Origin: Lycocorax pyrrhopterus obiensis
Taxonomy: Eukaryota; Chordata; Aves; Passeriformes; Paradisaeidae
Direction: 5' to 3'
Assembly: GCA_014706295.1 (NCBI GenBank)
Contig: JACSVZ010000024.1
Location: 6,883,608 to 6,947,607, forward strand
Length of the DNA stretch: 64,000 nucleotides
Shown piece by piece: positions 32,101-45,107 of this stretch (the first letter of the stretch is position 1; each line of letters opens with the position of its first letter). The notes below the pieces were generated by a model. That model was not told where the DNA came from, made no database searches, and worked only from the letters and a program-made list of their open reading frames with translations. The translations under genes and the position numbers were made by a program.

Positions 32101-35100
32101 TTCTCTTTTTCCTCTCTTTTCACTTCCTCCTCTCTTTTTTTGAATTGAAAAATCTCTGGATTTTCAGTCAAAAAACCGAATGAAGATGAAGGGGAAAGCC
32201 ACAACATCTGTGTGACTTAACAGATGTTCTGGTGCTCCTCAGGAGACCACGTTGGCTTGGTTTAGGTTTGAGATGGATGGTATTTTTTAACCTACTGTGT
32301 CCCTGTCCCTCAGCTGATCACAGAGGCCTTCAGCCACCACAACAAGCTGGCGCAGAAGGAGCGCAAGGAGAAGAAGGCGCGCCAGGAGGCCGAGCGGCGC
32401 GAGAAGGCCGAGCGCGCTGCCCGGCTGGCCAAGGAGAGGCAGGAGGCCAACGAGCCACGGATCAAGGAGCTCACAGATGAGGAGGCAGAAAGGCTGCAGC
32501 TTGAAATCAACCAGGTGAGAGCCGTGTCAGGGATCTGTAGGTGCACCCCATGTCCTCCCCATGGCTGTGAGGGGTTAGAACGCACAGGCTCGTTAGTTGT
32601 CCAAGTGGGAGGACAAAGGGAATCTTCCCCTTGGCAGTACCTCTTTCCTGTGCCTTTTCTAAGGGCTGAGAATTGCCTGTTTTCAAAGTGTGGGAGGCAG
32701 CGAGTGGTGCTCTTCAGCTGGAGCTGAAAGGCTGAGGCCATCTAGTGCCAGCTCAGGAAGTGACACGAAGTGCCAGCTCTTGGCTGAGCATGTTCCTGCT
32801 CTTCCTTCTCTTTTCAAACAGAAGAAAGAGGCACAAGGGCAGGGTAACGGTGTCCCAGTGAAGCCCTCGGAGGAGGAAGGTGAATCTTCAGATTCCAACA
32901 AACAGGTAAAACTCGTCTGGGGATATTTTAGAATCATAAAGTGGTTTGGGTTGGAAGGGACCTTAAAGCTCATCCCATTCCACCCCCTGCCATGACATCT
33001 CCCAATACACCAGGTTGCTCCAAGCCCTGTCCAAAATACACACTTTAAAAATACAAATTAGAAAATTTGGCTTTAAAAATACACACTTAATTCCTAAATG
33101 TGCCAATGCAGAGGGCTTTTTGGTTTTTTTCTTGTAGTCATGTTTTAACAGAAGCAGCTATTCATTTTTGGGCTAAATTTAAGTGGATATAAAATACAAA
33201 CAACTGACCTGCAATCCTTATAAAACCCAAGAACTGTTGTTACAATGGAAACTGGAAAAGCTTCTTTCTTTACACTTGAATTGCTTAGGGAACAGATGAT
33301 GAAGAGGAAGATGAGAAGGATAAAGGAAAACTTAAACCCAACTCTGGCAATGGAGCTGACCTTCCAAATTATAGATGGACACAGACTCTTTCAGAATTGG
33401 ATGTAAGTAGTGCTTTATGACCAGGATCTGAGGAACCTGAGACAGGCAGTAAGAGCAGGTGCTGGTAAGAGATGAAGCCGATTCCCCGCGTCTCAGTTGC
33501 CTCTGGAAGTTTGTTGGAAACAGCAGTGTTTCAGTAGCTGGGAGGGAGCTTGGTAACTCAGTAAAATTCCCAGGAGCTGTAGTTTGTCAGATTTTGGTCT
33601 TGGTTTAACCAGGCATTAAAATCTCCTTCCCTTTTTATGGTCCCTCCCTTTCACCTCCCGCTCCCTCAGAATCTCAAGGAAAATAGTCCCTGCTCTGTCT
33701 GACTCCAGTGAAACCAAGGCAGAAAGGCTTGGAACACTTGGAACAGCAGCATGGGAGGGTAAGGAGGGATTTCTCTGCCCAGCTCCTCAAATCTGCTCCT
33801 TTTTGCTGCAGCTGGCCGTCCCCTTCAAGGTGAGCTTCAGGCTGAAGGGCAAGGACGTGGTGGTTGATATCCAGAGGCGCCGCCTCAAGGTCGGCCTCAA
33901 GGGCCACGCTCCTGTCATTGATGGGGAGCTCTTCAATGAGGTCAAGGTGGAGGAGAGCTCCTGGCTGATTGAGGATGGTAAAACAGTCACCGTGCACCTG
34001 GAGAAGGTAAAGCAGGATGGGCTGGGCAGGATTCAGGCTTGGCTGCCTCTGCTGGGCTCTCAGCTGAAACAGAACTGCCGTGGTTGTCCTGGGTACAGTG
34101 GCAGTGGTGCCACTGGTAGTGGGGTATTTAAGTTCTCCATCTTCAGCCTAATTTTGTGCTGTTCCAGGATATCCAATGGATTTCTCAGCAGTTCAGGAAA
34201 AGCTGGAAGGAAATCAGTCATTTTGAAGTTGTCCCTTTGTGTGTTTTGACATCTGTTAGTGACATGAAAATCCAGGAACAGACCTTCTTGTGTCCCTTCT
34301 TGTGTCCCTTCTGGGCCTCTCCAGGTGGTTTGTTGTAATCCCATTTATGTCATGCCAAACAGGACATCTGACATTCTCTCAGATCTCCCAGCTGTGAAAA
34401 TTTAGGCTGCCTAAAGTAGTTTGAAACAAAAATACTCTTTATCTATGTTCAGATTTTACTAATGTTTAGAAAACTGTCAAAGTTTGATTCCATCATTTTT
34501 TTTCCTGTGACTGAGACTTAAAAACCCTAGAAGAAGTCCAAGAAAAATAAACTGGTTTTGCTTCTTCATCCTTTAGATCAACAAGATGGAGTGGTGGAAC
34601 AAACTGGTCTCCACAGACCCAGAAATCAACACCAAGAAAATTAATCCAGAGAACTCAAAGGTAAGAATTTTCCTGTTTTACGGGATGGAGCCTGCTCAGA
34701 AATTACCTCACTTGAGCCCAGAGTTGTTCCAATTTGGATCTTGCTTTCAGCTGTCAGACCTGGACAGCGAAACTCGCAGCATGGTGGAGAAGATGATGTA
34801 TGACCAACGACAGAAATCCATGGGCCTGCCCACCTCTGATGAACAGAAGAAGCAGGATATTTTGAAAAAGTGGGTACAGCTCGTTCCTTTGCATGGTTTT
34901 GCCTTCCCAAGCCCCTTCTCCTCTTCCTCTCTGGCACAAATAAGTGAACAGAGAGCAGCTTGGCCTTCAGTCCTACCCATGCTCACATCTGCACAGTCAC
35001 TGTATCGCTGGCCAAGCACCAGTGTCTGTAAAAGCCTGAGGGGCTAGAAAGCCTAATGGGAAAATCTGGGAATAGCCTAGATCTGGAATTATCTTAATCT

Positions 35101-36574
35101 GCTGATTTCGAGTCCAGAAGGCAGTTTAGAACTGGAGGTGCCATCTCTGCTGAACTTTAACATGGTCTTGATTGGTGTCTAATCTCCCTCGGTAGCCCAG
35201 CTAATCACCCCTCCCTCCACTTGCCCCCAGACAGCTGTCCACAAGCCACTTTTATGGCTTTATTGCCCTGTTTGGCATAAATGTCCTGTGGCAGGGAAAT
35301 GATTCCTGAAGCTCCCAAGGCCGTTTGGGAAGGTGTGGAGATAATTCTAGGTCACACAGCTTCTTCAGCAAGTGCAGCCCCACACCTTATCTCTGGGTGA
35401 AGGATTGCTGTGGCTGACCTGACTCCTTGCTTCCCTTGGCTTTATCTGTAGTGCCGGAAGCTTCTCCGTGGAGCTGAGTGGGTTTGACCCGAGCAGAGCC
35501 CAGGCTTCCCTGGTGCCTGGGGATCAGTGGGGTGGGAACTTCCCTGTGCCCCCGGGAAGCCACATGCAGGACACCTCGCTGGCAGGGTCACTTGTTTGGT
35601 GCTCTGGAAGTTTGGCTGGCAAAGGATGGAGAGGAAGTTTAGACTTTGTCCAGGGCAAAGGAGACTCAGTGACACCCATGTGGGTGCTGATCTCTGCCAG
35701 GAGCTCTCCTGGCTGCCAAACAAGGGCATGATCCTCACAGCACAGATGTCCCTGGAAGTGGAAACGCTGTGGGGGTGTTTCAGGGGAAACCCTGAGGTGG
35801 GAACACAGAGGAGACCATGCTGCCCTTACTTGCACTCTGTGTGCGAATCCTGCACAGGGCTGTGATGTGTTGTGTCCCTTGGGAGCAGAGCAGAGGAGTC
35901 TCTGTGAGCACTGGGCACTCCTGGGCACAGAGCACTGTCCTCAGGACTTCCTGATGTGGCAACCTGAGTCCAAATAGTCCCTGGAAGGTGTCCCTGCCCA
36001 TGGCAGGGGGTTGGAACAAGATGATCTTTAAGGTCTCTTCCAACCCAAACCATTCTGTGATTCCCTCTGTTGCACCTGGTTTGAAACCAGATTCCCTGAG
36101 ACTTCACTGTCAGAGCACTGGGATATTCCCCATATTCCCAGTAAAGCTGCAGCTTACAGGCTGGAGCTTCAATCCTAATCTGCCTTCACCATCTCCCCTC
36201 TGCCCCGCAATCAGTGTCGTGGCTGCTACGTGTCCAGCCCAGAGGTAACAGTTAAGGGTGTGTGTTTGATAATTAACAACTCCCGTGTGTCTGGACTTGC
36301 TGACCTGGTAGGCTGGCAGCAATGCTGCTCCCACTGACCTGAGGAAAAGGTGTTTGTAGTCCAAGGAATGTGTCCCAAGGAGCTTAGCAGAACCCTCCCT
36401 TGCTGTGGAGGGTGTGGGGTTGCAGCAAAACTCCACAGTGCAGGAAGCAGAAATCCTTCCCTCCCCAAACAGAGCTGGCTCCTGTTGACTCACCCAAACT
36501 CTTGTCTTTGTTTTCCTTGCAGGTTCATGGAACAGCATCCAGAAATGGACTTTTCAAAGGCTAAATTCAACTGA
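29153..36574 (+). CDS. NUDC: Nuclear migration protein nudC
   Basis: Cytoplasmic dynein/LIS1-associated co-chaperone that works with HSP90; needed for mitosis, cytokinesis and nuclear movement. Nine exons: 29153-29248, 30376-30453, 32314-32514, 32822-32905, 33289-33402, 33812-34006, 34577-34660, 34751-34869 and 36523-36574. They join in frame to 340 residues (human 331). Features in order: N-terminal dimerisation region (ERFDG-like, [17 protein letters not shown]), [14 protein letters not shown], a highly charged coiled-coil with a probable nuclear localisation signal at about 73-100, an acidic DDEEEDE stretch, and the p23-like CS domain from about residue 176 ([19 protein letters not shown]) to about 267. 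The C-terminus ends MDFSKAKFN as in mammals. The N-terminus is a few residues longer ([13 protein letters not shown]). All introns are GT-AG. The last intron is the longest at 1.65 kb. Confidence 0.97.
30027..30070. repeat. TA-rich microsatellite in NUDC intron 1
   Basis: Imperfect (TA)n/(TG)n stretch (TGTATATGTATATATATATA). Confidence 0.8.
30825..30925 (+). mobile_element. CR1 LINE 3' fragment in NUDC intron
   Basis: GCTTTAAGGTCCTTTCAACC followed by CAAAACATTCTGTGATTCTC marks a degraded CR1 3' terminus. Confidence 0.8.
32930..33045 (-). mobile_element. CR1 LINE 3' fragment in NUDC intron 4
   Basis: Reverse-oriented: AGAATCATAAAGTGGTTTGG, GTTGGAAGGGACCTTAAAGC, CATTCCACCCCCTGCCATG and GGTTGCTCCAAGCCCTGTCC. 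It begins about 25 bp after the exon-4 donor. Confidence 0.92.
35985..36065 (+). mobile_element. CR1 LINE 3' fragment in NUDC last intron
   Basis: GGAAGGTGTCCCTGCCCATG, GATGATCTTTAAGGTCTCTT, and CCAACCCAAACCATTCTGTG ending in GATTCC, a clean CR1 3' end. Confidence 0.92.
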
Positions 36575-37030
36575 GCTCTCCCCTTCTCCCCCTCCCTTTC
36601 AGTCAGCCCGTTGAATGGGGCAGGATATGTATGGTTGGATATTCCTCACCTTGGGCAAGTAAAACTTCCAGCATCCCCCACCCGTGCTTGCTGTGGAGGC
36701 ACCTGCGCGGAGTCACCCTCAGTGCAGCAGAAGGCAGGGCCCAGAGCAGCCACAGCAGCTCCAGACGGAGCCATCTGCCACAATTCCCAAAGGGCACTGA
36801 GGAGAGAAGGAGGGGTTAGAGCAAAAAGGGTGTTTTTAGGGCTGAGAGAGCCAGACCTGAGAGGTTTGGGGATAAATCCTTAAGGTATTGCTTCGCTTCC
36901 CTGGGCTGCGCGGAGCTGCTCGTCCACTCGGCCGCTGGCACAGGTATTCCTGAGTTCTACTCCCTCCTGCTCTCCTGTGAAAACAAGGGTCAGTTTATTT
37001 TGTAAAATAAATCGTTTTCTGCCTTCTTGG
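36575..37030 (+). other. NUDC: NUDC 3' UTR
   Basis: Runs from the TGA stop to AATAAA at 37006-37011, so the predicted cleavage site is near 37030. Confidence 0.8.
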
Positions 37031-39500
37031 GAAGGGAAAACAGCAGTTTAAAAGCACAGCTGTTGCAGTAGAGACAGACCCTGCTTCTCCTTGCTGCTGC
37101 TCCTGTGCCAGAAGTGGGACAGCTGGAGCACTCCAGGGCTCCCAGCACAGCTGGAGAGGTCAACTTGCTGTCCTGGAGCAAGGAAGGGCTGGAGAGTCTG
37201 TGGCTGTGGGTGGGAGAGGATGTGGGGGGGGCTTTGGGGATGCTGTTGTTGCTGGGAGTGTCTCCTGCCTCTTTCCCAAGAGCCTCTCTCCCTGCTGGCG
37301 ACCACGGGCGTCGCTGCGTTCTGTGCGAGCTCCCGCTGACGAGTGGCATCACTCTGCATGTTCATATCTCTGTTAAACTGCAGTGCAACATAAAGGAACA
37401 CAAGTGGAATGTCTCAGGCAGAGCGTGTGGTTTCTCTGGCAGAAGGGATCTGGGATCCAGGCTGGGAGGAGGAGGAGGAGGAGCCAGGGGGGCTGCTGTG
37501 CTTGCACTCTCTGCAGCTGCCTGTGAATACCTCTCATGCTCCCAGCTCTGGACTGATCTCCCTCCGTCAGGAAGTGGCAGTGAGAGCTGTGTCTTGCTCA
37601 GGAGCGCTGCTGAACCCCATTCCCAGCTCAAACCCTGCCCAAGGGTGGTTGCTCCAGGCTCTGCTCTTCATGGAGCAGCACATGACCGCACCAGGAAGCC
37701 ACCCTCGCCCCAGGTCTCCTTCACGCCGAGCTAACAAGGAGAGCGTCAGGAAATCCTGGGCTCTATCCCAGATCCCTGCTGCTGTGGCTCTTCCCTCTGC
37801 CTCCCCCAAACATTTCCACCTCCTCCCCAAGGGATGGGCACAAACGGCTGAAAATCCTGTTTGGGCAAAGTCCGGCCTGGCGCAGCACCTGGCACTGTGG
37901 GGTTGTTTTTTGAGCAGCAGAGCACTGTTTGCATGAAGCCTCCCAGTTTTACAGGCTCTTGGGGTTAAAAAGCAGCCCCCACCCAGCAGAGCAGTGACGT
38001 TGAGGGTGAGCAAGGACCCAGACCGGGGCAGCTGCCTCTGGAGTACTCTGGCCCAGACCTTCCCGCCTGTTTGTCTTACAAATCACCCTACACACACCTG
38101 CCTGTCTGTGCTTTGGCCCTGATAAAAGAGCAGGATCTCCTGTTTTCGTAAAAAAAGCCAGACTATGCTGGATTTGCAGGTTTTAGCCCCAGAAAGAGCT
38201 CCTTGCCTGTCTGCACTGAACCCTGGTTTGTGGGACAGGGGAGCTGGGAGGGCTGAGCTGCTCTGGGGTGTGACGAGCTTCACCCCATTCTCAGCTCTGT
38301 CAGTGCTGCTGCTGCTCCCTGCAGGTGCTGGAGCGGGAGGAGCAGGGCCAGGCCCTGCACCTGCAGCAGGATCCACATCCCGCTGCCAGCCCCTCCTCAG
38401 GGACAAGCATGGGCAGGCACCAGGACAGCCATAAACCAGCAGAGTCCACAGCACCACCCCAAGCCCAACCTGTGGCTTTGTTCTTTCCCCATTTCCTCCT
38501 CAGCCCTGTATCCTGCACCAGAACCCAGAGCCTGGCCTGGCAGCTCCTGGATCTGGGAGCTCCTGGATCTGGGAGCAGGGTGGGAGCAGCAGTCCCTGCC
38601 CTTTGGAAGTGCAGAGCTCCCTCAGTGTTCCCAGAATCCCAGGGTCAGGCTGGTGTGAGCCACGGCAGCGTTTGGGGTAATAACTGGGAAATCCCAGATT
38701 TGCTGGTTCTGGTGGCAGCTGAGAGAAGACAGAGGAAAGGCAGCGTCAGGAACCCCCAGGGAAGCTGGGGGAGAGTTTTTGGGAGGAAGGAGTGTCCCTC
38801 CTTTCAGGGAGATCAAGGAAAAGGCAAACAGTGCTGGGAGAACGGGGCCCTGCTGCTCTGACCCTGTGCAGGAGGTGAATGCCCGGGGCCGTGTTTGTGA
38901 ACCGTGGCTGACCCCAGAGCTGCCCCTGGACTTCGCCCCCTCGGCCAGCGGAACAGAAGGTGTTTCACCGACGGCCTTGTCCTCTGCAAACACCCCCTGC
39001 CACCACTTTCCCCAGGCCAAGGTGAATTGGGAGCACCCTTTTGCTTCCTAAGGCAGCTTCCCCTGGGATAAACCCTGCCGGCTCTGAGCAGCTGCTTGAG
39101 GCTTGAGGAATGCAAAGCCTCACCTCACTCTGAGGCCCTGGGGACCACGGAGTGTGGCCTTGTCCTGGTGCCCACGGCAGGGAAGTGCTGAGCACCACCA
39201 GGAACGCTGGGATCCAAACCGTGCAAACACATCCTCGTGGTGATGGCCGAGCCCCAGCAGACGGGAAGGGCGGCGCTGGACAGGGACAGATCACAAAGGT
39301 CCTTCTGTCCTCCCGTACCTGTGTCACTCACCTGGAGAAGCCGTTCCGGTGCTGCCACCAGCCGGAGGGCAGAGCCCGGAGCTCCGAACCTGCCCAGGGC
39401 CCCTCCACCTCCCACGAAAGCAAGGCCTTGCAGGCACAACAGGTTCTGCAGAGAGCTTTCCAGAGGGTAAAGTTTTCCCCAGCCGTTTGGGGTTTTTTTC
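37031..39500. other. NUDC-KDF1 convergent intergenic region, no gene found
   Basis: No coding exon or dispersed repeat recognised. Holds a short direct repeat of about 16 bp (GCTCCTGGATCTGGGA, twice at 38546-38577). Open frames here have no family resemblance. Confidence 0.6.
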
Positions 39501-39504
39501 TTGA

Positions 39505-42413
39505 ACAGCAGCTCCTGGCTTAGCTTTTATTAATGAGTACTGCAGCTCACAGCATTTGGGAAATATCCCAGACTGCAGGACTGCTTTGGGAAGAGCAATG
39601 GAACAGCAAAACCCCAAGGAGAGGAACAGGAACAGCGAGTATTGGATGTTACTGTGCACCAGAGGGAAACCCCCCCATGGCCCCTGCCCAGCCCCTGCCC
39701 CAGGAGGGTGAGGGAAGGTCAGCGGCCAGGAATGGAGCCCTGCAGGTTATCCTGGGATTTGCACTGAAATTGGAAAGTGCAGAACTGGTCCTTCAAGTCA
39801 CAGGGTCAGACCAACCTCCGTCCGTGAGCTGATCCTGCCCCGCCATCGGGGCCGCTCCGGAGCACATCCCACATTTCCTACCATGAGCTGGTGACATCAC
39901 AGGGACAACACAGAAATTCTCCCCCCCAGCTCAGGTTTTCCAGAGCTCAGTTCCAGCACCACCGCTCAGGGAAGGTCCAGGTTTCCCTGCATGTCAACAA
40001 GCACTTCCCCAGAGGCTCCTTCATTTGCATCCAGACACCAGCCCCGCATTCAGGATCCCCCTGGAGCTACCAAATGGATGAAAATATCTTTGTCCATCTG
40101 GGAAAGCGGGACGCAGCCACCCTCTGTGCAACCCCCACCCCAGGATCCCCAAGCTGATGAAAACAGGAATGTGAAAGTCACAGCACAGGTAAAGAGCACA
40201 ACTTTTACTTTATAAAAAAGACCAAACCAGAACATTTAAGGCCAATGAGTGCAAAAGAATCCCATAAGACACCACAGGTGAACCAGCTTCAGGGACCATC
40301 GAGTTGACAGTCTTCCTCTTAGTGTGTTTTTGGGGGGTTTGGGGGGTTTTTTTGCTAGTTTAATCCACACACGCTCACTCTCCATACCCAGACTAGACAC
40401 TAAAAATGTGTATTTGCTCTGTACCAGCGACTGCAGCTCGTTGCAAGCCCAGCTCACCCCTCGTCTCCAGAGCACAGCCCACAGAGCTGTGTCAGTGTGA
40501 CCTGTGTGACACCTCAGTGCACAGCTTTGAGGACACTTGTCCAAACAACAAAGTACAAACCCCATGAGAAGCAGAAGCCAAGCGGGTCCCTCAGGATGGG
40601 CAGCATTCGGAAGGAGGTGACCTCACACGGCTCCCCTGGGAGTCCCAGCCTGGCCTTGCTTCAAGTCGTTGCCTTGTATAAACTCGATTTCTCATAAACC
40701 AACAGCTTTAAACACAAAGCAGGGAGGGGAAGCCAAATCCCACACTCAGTCTCTTCCCTTTATCTTCGAAATATCTCTGTCAGTGTCTCCAGGTGTGGTC
40801 TCAGTAATGCCCCTGATTTCCAGAAGCACGCTCTGAAAAAAGCCAGTGGTTTACAAAAACAGGCTCTAACAGGGACCAAAACTGTCCATTTCAAAGAGTT
40901 TTGGCCTTTTAAAGAAGCCTGAGAGCTCATGAGAGGAATTAAATGCTTCTTCCCTGCCCAAACCTCTGAAGAGCAATCACAGGCTATAAAATATAGGCAC
41001 ATTTCAGTTCAATTAAGGCACATTTCAGTTCAACTAAGGCACAAACCCATGGTCCACACTGAAGCCCAGGGCCTGTTTGGGTTTCCCTCTCCCCAAAATC
41101 CAGTGGGTGTGTTTGTCCTATGGCTGGTAGAATCAATGAAGCGTTTCCTATTCATGTCCAAGGGCACCCAAATCTCCAAACAAGTCCCATGGTTTGACGT
41201 GTTTACTTTGTGACAAACAACCAAGTGGCAACACCACAGATCCAGCTTCCTCCTGCTGCAGCCCTCAAGGTCACCTGGCATTGTGCCCTCGGGACAGCAG
41301 TGCCCCATCTCCTGGTCCTCACTGCCTGCTGGAGAGGAGCAAAGGGAAGGACAAGGTGCTGAGTGCCCACAGGGAAAGGAAAGGACCAGCAGTGCCTCAC
41401 AAACCCTCTGCAGACACTTGCAAGAGCCTTTCCTTTCAAAGCAAACCACTTTTAGGGGATTTTCTAGCAGAACAGGCAAACAGCCCAGTTCTGAACCACA
41501 AGAAGTTAGGGGTGAATCAAGTACTCCCCTCACCTGCCACAGTCCCGGTTCCTGGCTCTCCCAGGGGAAACGTGGAGGGCTTGGCAGAGGAGTGAGGAAG
41601 AGCTGCTGGCAGGCAAGTCCCAGTGCGTGCTCCTGGGAATGCCTCACCCCCAGGGTTCACTTCAGGCTGGCAGAGCTGATCCCCATGGTCTGCTCATGGA
41701 GGGGGCAGCTGAGCAGCCACCCTACCCCCAGCACTGGCACTGGCTCAGGAGACGAGCCAAGAGGCCTAAAATTAAATGAACTCCATAAACCTGAACCTTC
41801 TCCTCACGAGGCAGCAGGAGATGACACCAAGGGTCAACAGGGAAAGGCAGATCTGGCTACTCAAAACACCATGGGCAGAAGGCTTTGGGTTTGTGGGACC
41901 AAAATAGGCACTTTAAATAGAGATTTGGGTCCCTACAGAGAGATTTGGGTCCCTAGAGAGCAGGATCTCAGCCTGCAGCTCAACATCAGCACCAGCACAG
42001 AGACACCCTGCAGTTATTCCCTGTCCAAGTTCACTCAGGCAACGCCAGGAAGCAGGAACTGTACAACAGATCCTCAAAGCAGGGAAAGGGCTGAGCCACT
42101 GAGGCTGCTGGAGCTAAATGTGATTTACAGAAACCACGGAGGCACAAGTTATCTGCTACTTCCTTGTCCATCTTCTCCTCCCTGGGCACACACTCCACCT
42201 CCCAAGTTCATTAGCTCTGCAGTTTGCTTCCTTGATTGTCCAAAAAAACCCAAAATATCCAGTGGAATTCAGACAGCAGAAGGAATCTGGCCTCAGTAAG
42301 GATCAGGGTAGACTGGGAAAAAAAACCAAACGTGGCACAGCACACTCCATATGGAAAGAGCAGGACTGTGACTGCAGCAAAGCCCTGGAATGCCTCCCTG
42401 CTGCTTGGGTCCT
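39505..42413 (-). other. KDF1: KDF1 3' UTR (end uncertain)
   Basis: Minus-strand sequence after the KDF1 stop. Candidate ends are a variant TATAAA at 40214-40209 (cleavage about 40195) and a canonical AATAAA at 39531-39526 (about 39510). A 24-bp tandem duplication (GGCACATTTCAGTTCAATTA-type) lies at about 40996-41043. Confidence 0.5.
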
Positions 42414-45107
42414 TTAGCAATACACCTGCAGCAGAGGTGCCCCAGACGAGTCAGTCTCTGTGTCCTGGAAAGAGGAATCTCTGCTGGTTGGAGAGCCTTG
42501 GGGAGCAAAGAGAAGAGATGGAGCCGTTAGCCCAGGTGGAGCACAGCAGCCTGGCCGTGGGGAAGGAGCTGCACAAAAGGCTTTGTGTACCATGAGGGAG
42601 GAGAAAGCCACACAAAGCCATGGCAGGGAACAGCCCTGCCTGCATTGCAGCCATCTCCCAGGACAGAGCTGTTATGCAGGAGGAAACTTGTGTTTTAGCC
42701 CTGGGCTGCTCTTTGGGAGGATCAGAGCTTGGGGACAGCCTGTCACTCTTGCCTGCTTCCCTTTTGCACAGTTCCTTTTGTTCCCAGTCTCACCCAGCTG
42801 TGACCTCTGGCAGTCACGCCCCAAACACAGCCCCAAACTTTGTCAAGGCACGGAGAGACTGAGAGCTCTCAGGCCGGGTCCTGTGCAAGGACAGGGATCG
42901 TGCCATTCTTGGATTTCACCCCTTTTCAGAAAGATCCACCAACCCAGGGAGTGTCCGAGCTCCATCACTCCCGAAGCCCAGGAGCTGAGGGGAACCTGAG
43001 GAGCAGGGTGAGCTCAGCCTTTGTGGAGGGTGAGAACATGAAAGAGGGGAGGTTCAGGGCACCCCCTGCAGCCCCGGCCCCGGGCAGGCGCGTTACCTGC
43101 GCTGCTGTGCCGCCTCATGTTCCTGGCCATCACATCCGCCGGTGTCTCCTCCGATATCTGCACGGCCAGCTCTGGAATGAAAACCAAGAGGGCCTGAGAC
43201 AGTAAAGGATGATGTAAAGGATGACTCAGGATTAAGGATGCCTGTCAGGGAGCACCCTCAGGGAACAGGAGAGGCAGAGTCTGATTCTTTCCATTACTTC
43301 CACCATTGTCTGGGTAATCTGAGCTGTGTGTCCTTAAATCCCAGGAGCAGCCTCTCTGCTAATCTGGGAAGCACAACACCCACACGGCTTCCTCTGGTAC
43401 TTCTGGATATCTCCTTGCCCCCTACACTCAGCTTTTCAAGGTTTTTCTACAGCAAGCTCTGTTATAACCTGCCCTGGAGCTCAGACACTTGAGGCTGCTC
43501 CCACAAGGAGGAAGTAGCAGGAGGCACTGGTGTTGTGGAACAGGCCTTCCCTCCTCTTTGCAGGGACATTCACTGTGTGGAGGAGGTCTGGGCTCTGAGG
43601 ACACACTGTCACTGCAGTCTAAGGGTGGCATTAGCGAGGCAGCACATGGGAGAGAGCCAGCTGAGTAACTGGACATCCTCTGGCACAAGCAGCTCGTCTG
43701 GTCCTACCAGTTCAGTTTGACTCACGGTTTTTCTGCCTCCCTTAGATGAGCACAGGCAGAATCAGCAGCAGCACAAACCCATCTATCGCTCAGCACAAAC
43801 CTCACTGGCAGGGAAGACAGGCTCAGGAAAGCCACAGCACAGGGAGAGTGAGAAGCAGAGCTCCCCATAAGGACCTCCACTCACACAGCCCAGGAGAACA
43901 AGCCCATCCTGGGGACGGAGCAGCTTCCAGCCCTGCTCCAGTGCGGCATCTCCGTGGCTTTGATAACACGGCCCTCTTGCAGCACAGCAGGGACACCCAG
44001 GGACCCCCACGTACCATCCTGGCTGATGACCATGGACTCCAGCATCGTCTCATTCCCGCTGTCCGGCGCGTGGCCCCGGCTGGACTTCTCCTCGTGGCTC
44101 TGGCTGGCCGGGATGGAAATGTGGGGCCGGACCCTGCTTTTCCGGGTGCTGATGCGGATGATGCCTCGGACCAGCCTGCACTCGGCATCCTGCTCATCCA
44201 GGTTGTAGTCCTGAGTTATGCTGTTGATGAGGTCCGAGATCTTGTTGGTCTTCTCCAGGAAGACGGTGTCCGAGGTGCACTTGGCCAGCTCGTCGATCTG
44301 GTGGACGCTGAACAGCTCCGTGAGCTTCTTGAAGATCAGGACGTCGATCTGCCTGCTGGACATAGAGCCGTTCAGCTCACTGATGTCCACGTCGGACTCA
44401 TGGAAGGAATAATACTCCTCCGAGCTCCGGTGGCTGCTGGGGAGCGGTGGCTTTTCTATGCTGTTCCTGAAGGGCTTCTCCAGCAGCTCCTTGCAGCACG
44501 AATCTGATTCCAGGTGGTGGTTGGGGTTCCTGTTTGGATAGACAGGGATGCCCTTCAGCTTCACATCTGGGTAACTGAAACTGTTGCCCATGCTGGACTT
44601 TTTGATCTGGTTCCCGTTCTTCTCAGCAGGAGAGGTGTTGGTGGGGCTGTTTGGCAGCCGCCCGTTGTAGTCTCCGTTCTTCCCATCATCCGTGGAGGTC
44701 TCGGCAGGCCCTGGATAGGGAATGCAGACACTGCAGTCCTGGAAGCAGCCCCCACACGTCACTATGCAACAGAAAACGGCCTTGTACGTGTTCCAGGCCT
44801 GAGACAGGGAGGAGCAGCAAAAGCTCTGGTTCGGGGGAGCCTCTGCTGTCCCAGAGATGAAGGTGATGGTCTCTGCCTCTCGGCCGTTGGAGTCTTTGAG
44901 CTCGGCCTTGCGCCCCTTCCTGTCCCGCATCTGCTGGGCTCTGCTGCGGCTCGCTTTGATCTCGGGCGTGGAGCCGCTGAACACCTCCAGGCTGACATCC
45001 GTGTCCCTGGCCGCCCGTGTCCGCAGGGGCACGGCCTCCTGGCAGGGCTGCTCCCGCTGCCGGGGGCTGCCCAGCTCGTGGGGCAGCTGGCTCCTCCGGC
45101 CCAGCAT
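42414..45107 (-). CDS. KDF1: Keratinocyte differentiation factor 1
   Basis: Regulator of epidermal progenitor proliferation and differentiation; human mutations cause ectodermal dysplasia, reportedly through IKK-alpha. Minus-strand coding exons: 44015-45107, 43097-43171 and 42414-42496, joining to 416 residues (human 398). Strong family blocks: ETITFISG, a Cys-rich region (CCSSLSQAWNTYKAVFCCIV), NSFSYPDVKLKGIPVYP, SSEEYYSFHESDVD, the near-invariant SSRQIDVLIFKKLTELFSVH and ELAKCTSDTVFLEKTNKISD, then LVRGIIRISTRKSR. The last exon ends TDSSGAPLLQVYC, identical to human in its final residues. The open frame extends upstream to an acceptor at 45127-45126, but the first ATG in it is at 45107 (context GAGCCATGC), so I start there. 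The long first coding exon and small last exons match human. All introns are GT-AG. Confidence 0.95.

Noticed and set aside
43746..44507. 253-codon plus-strand frame opposite KDF1, and the similar one at 44514-45515
   Set aside because: Antisense shadows of the long KDF1 coding exon.
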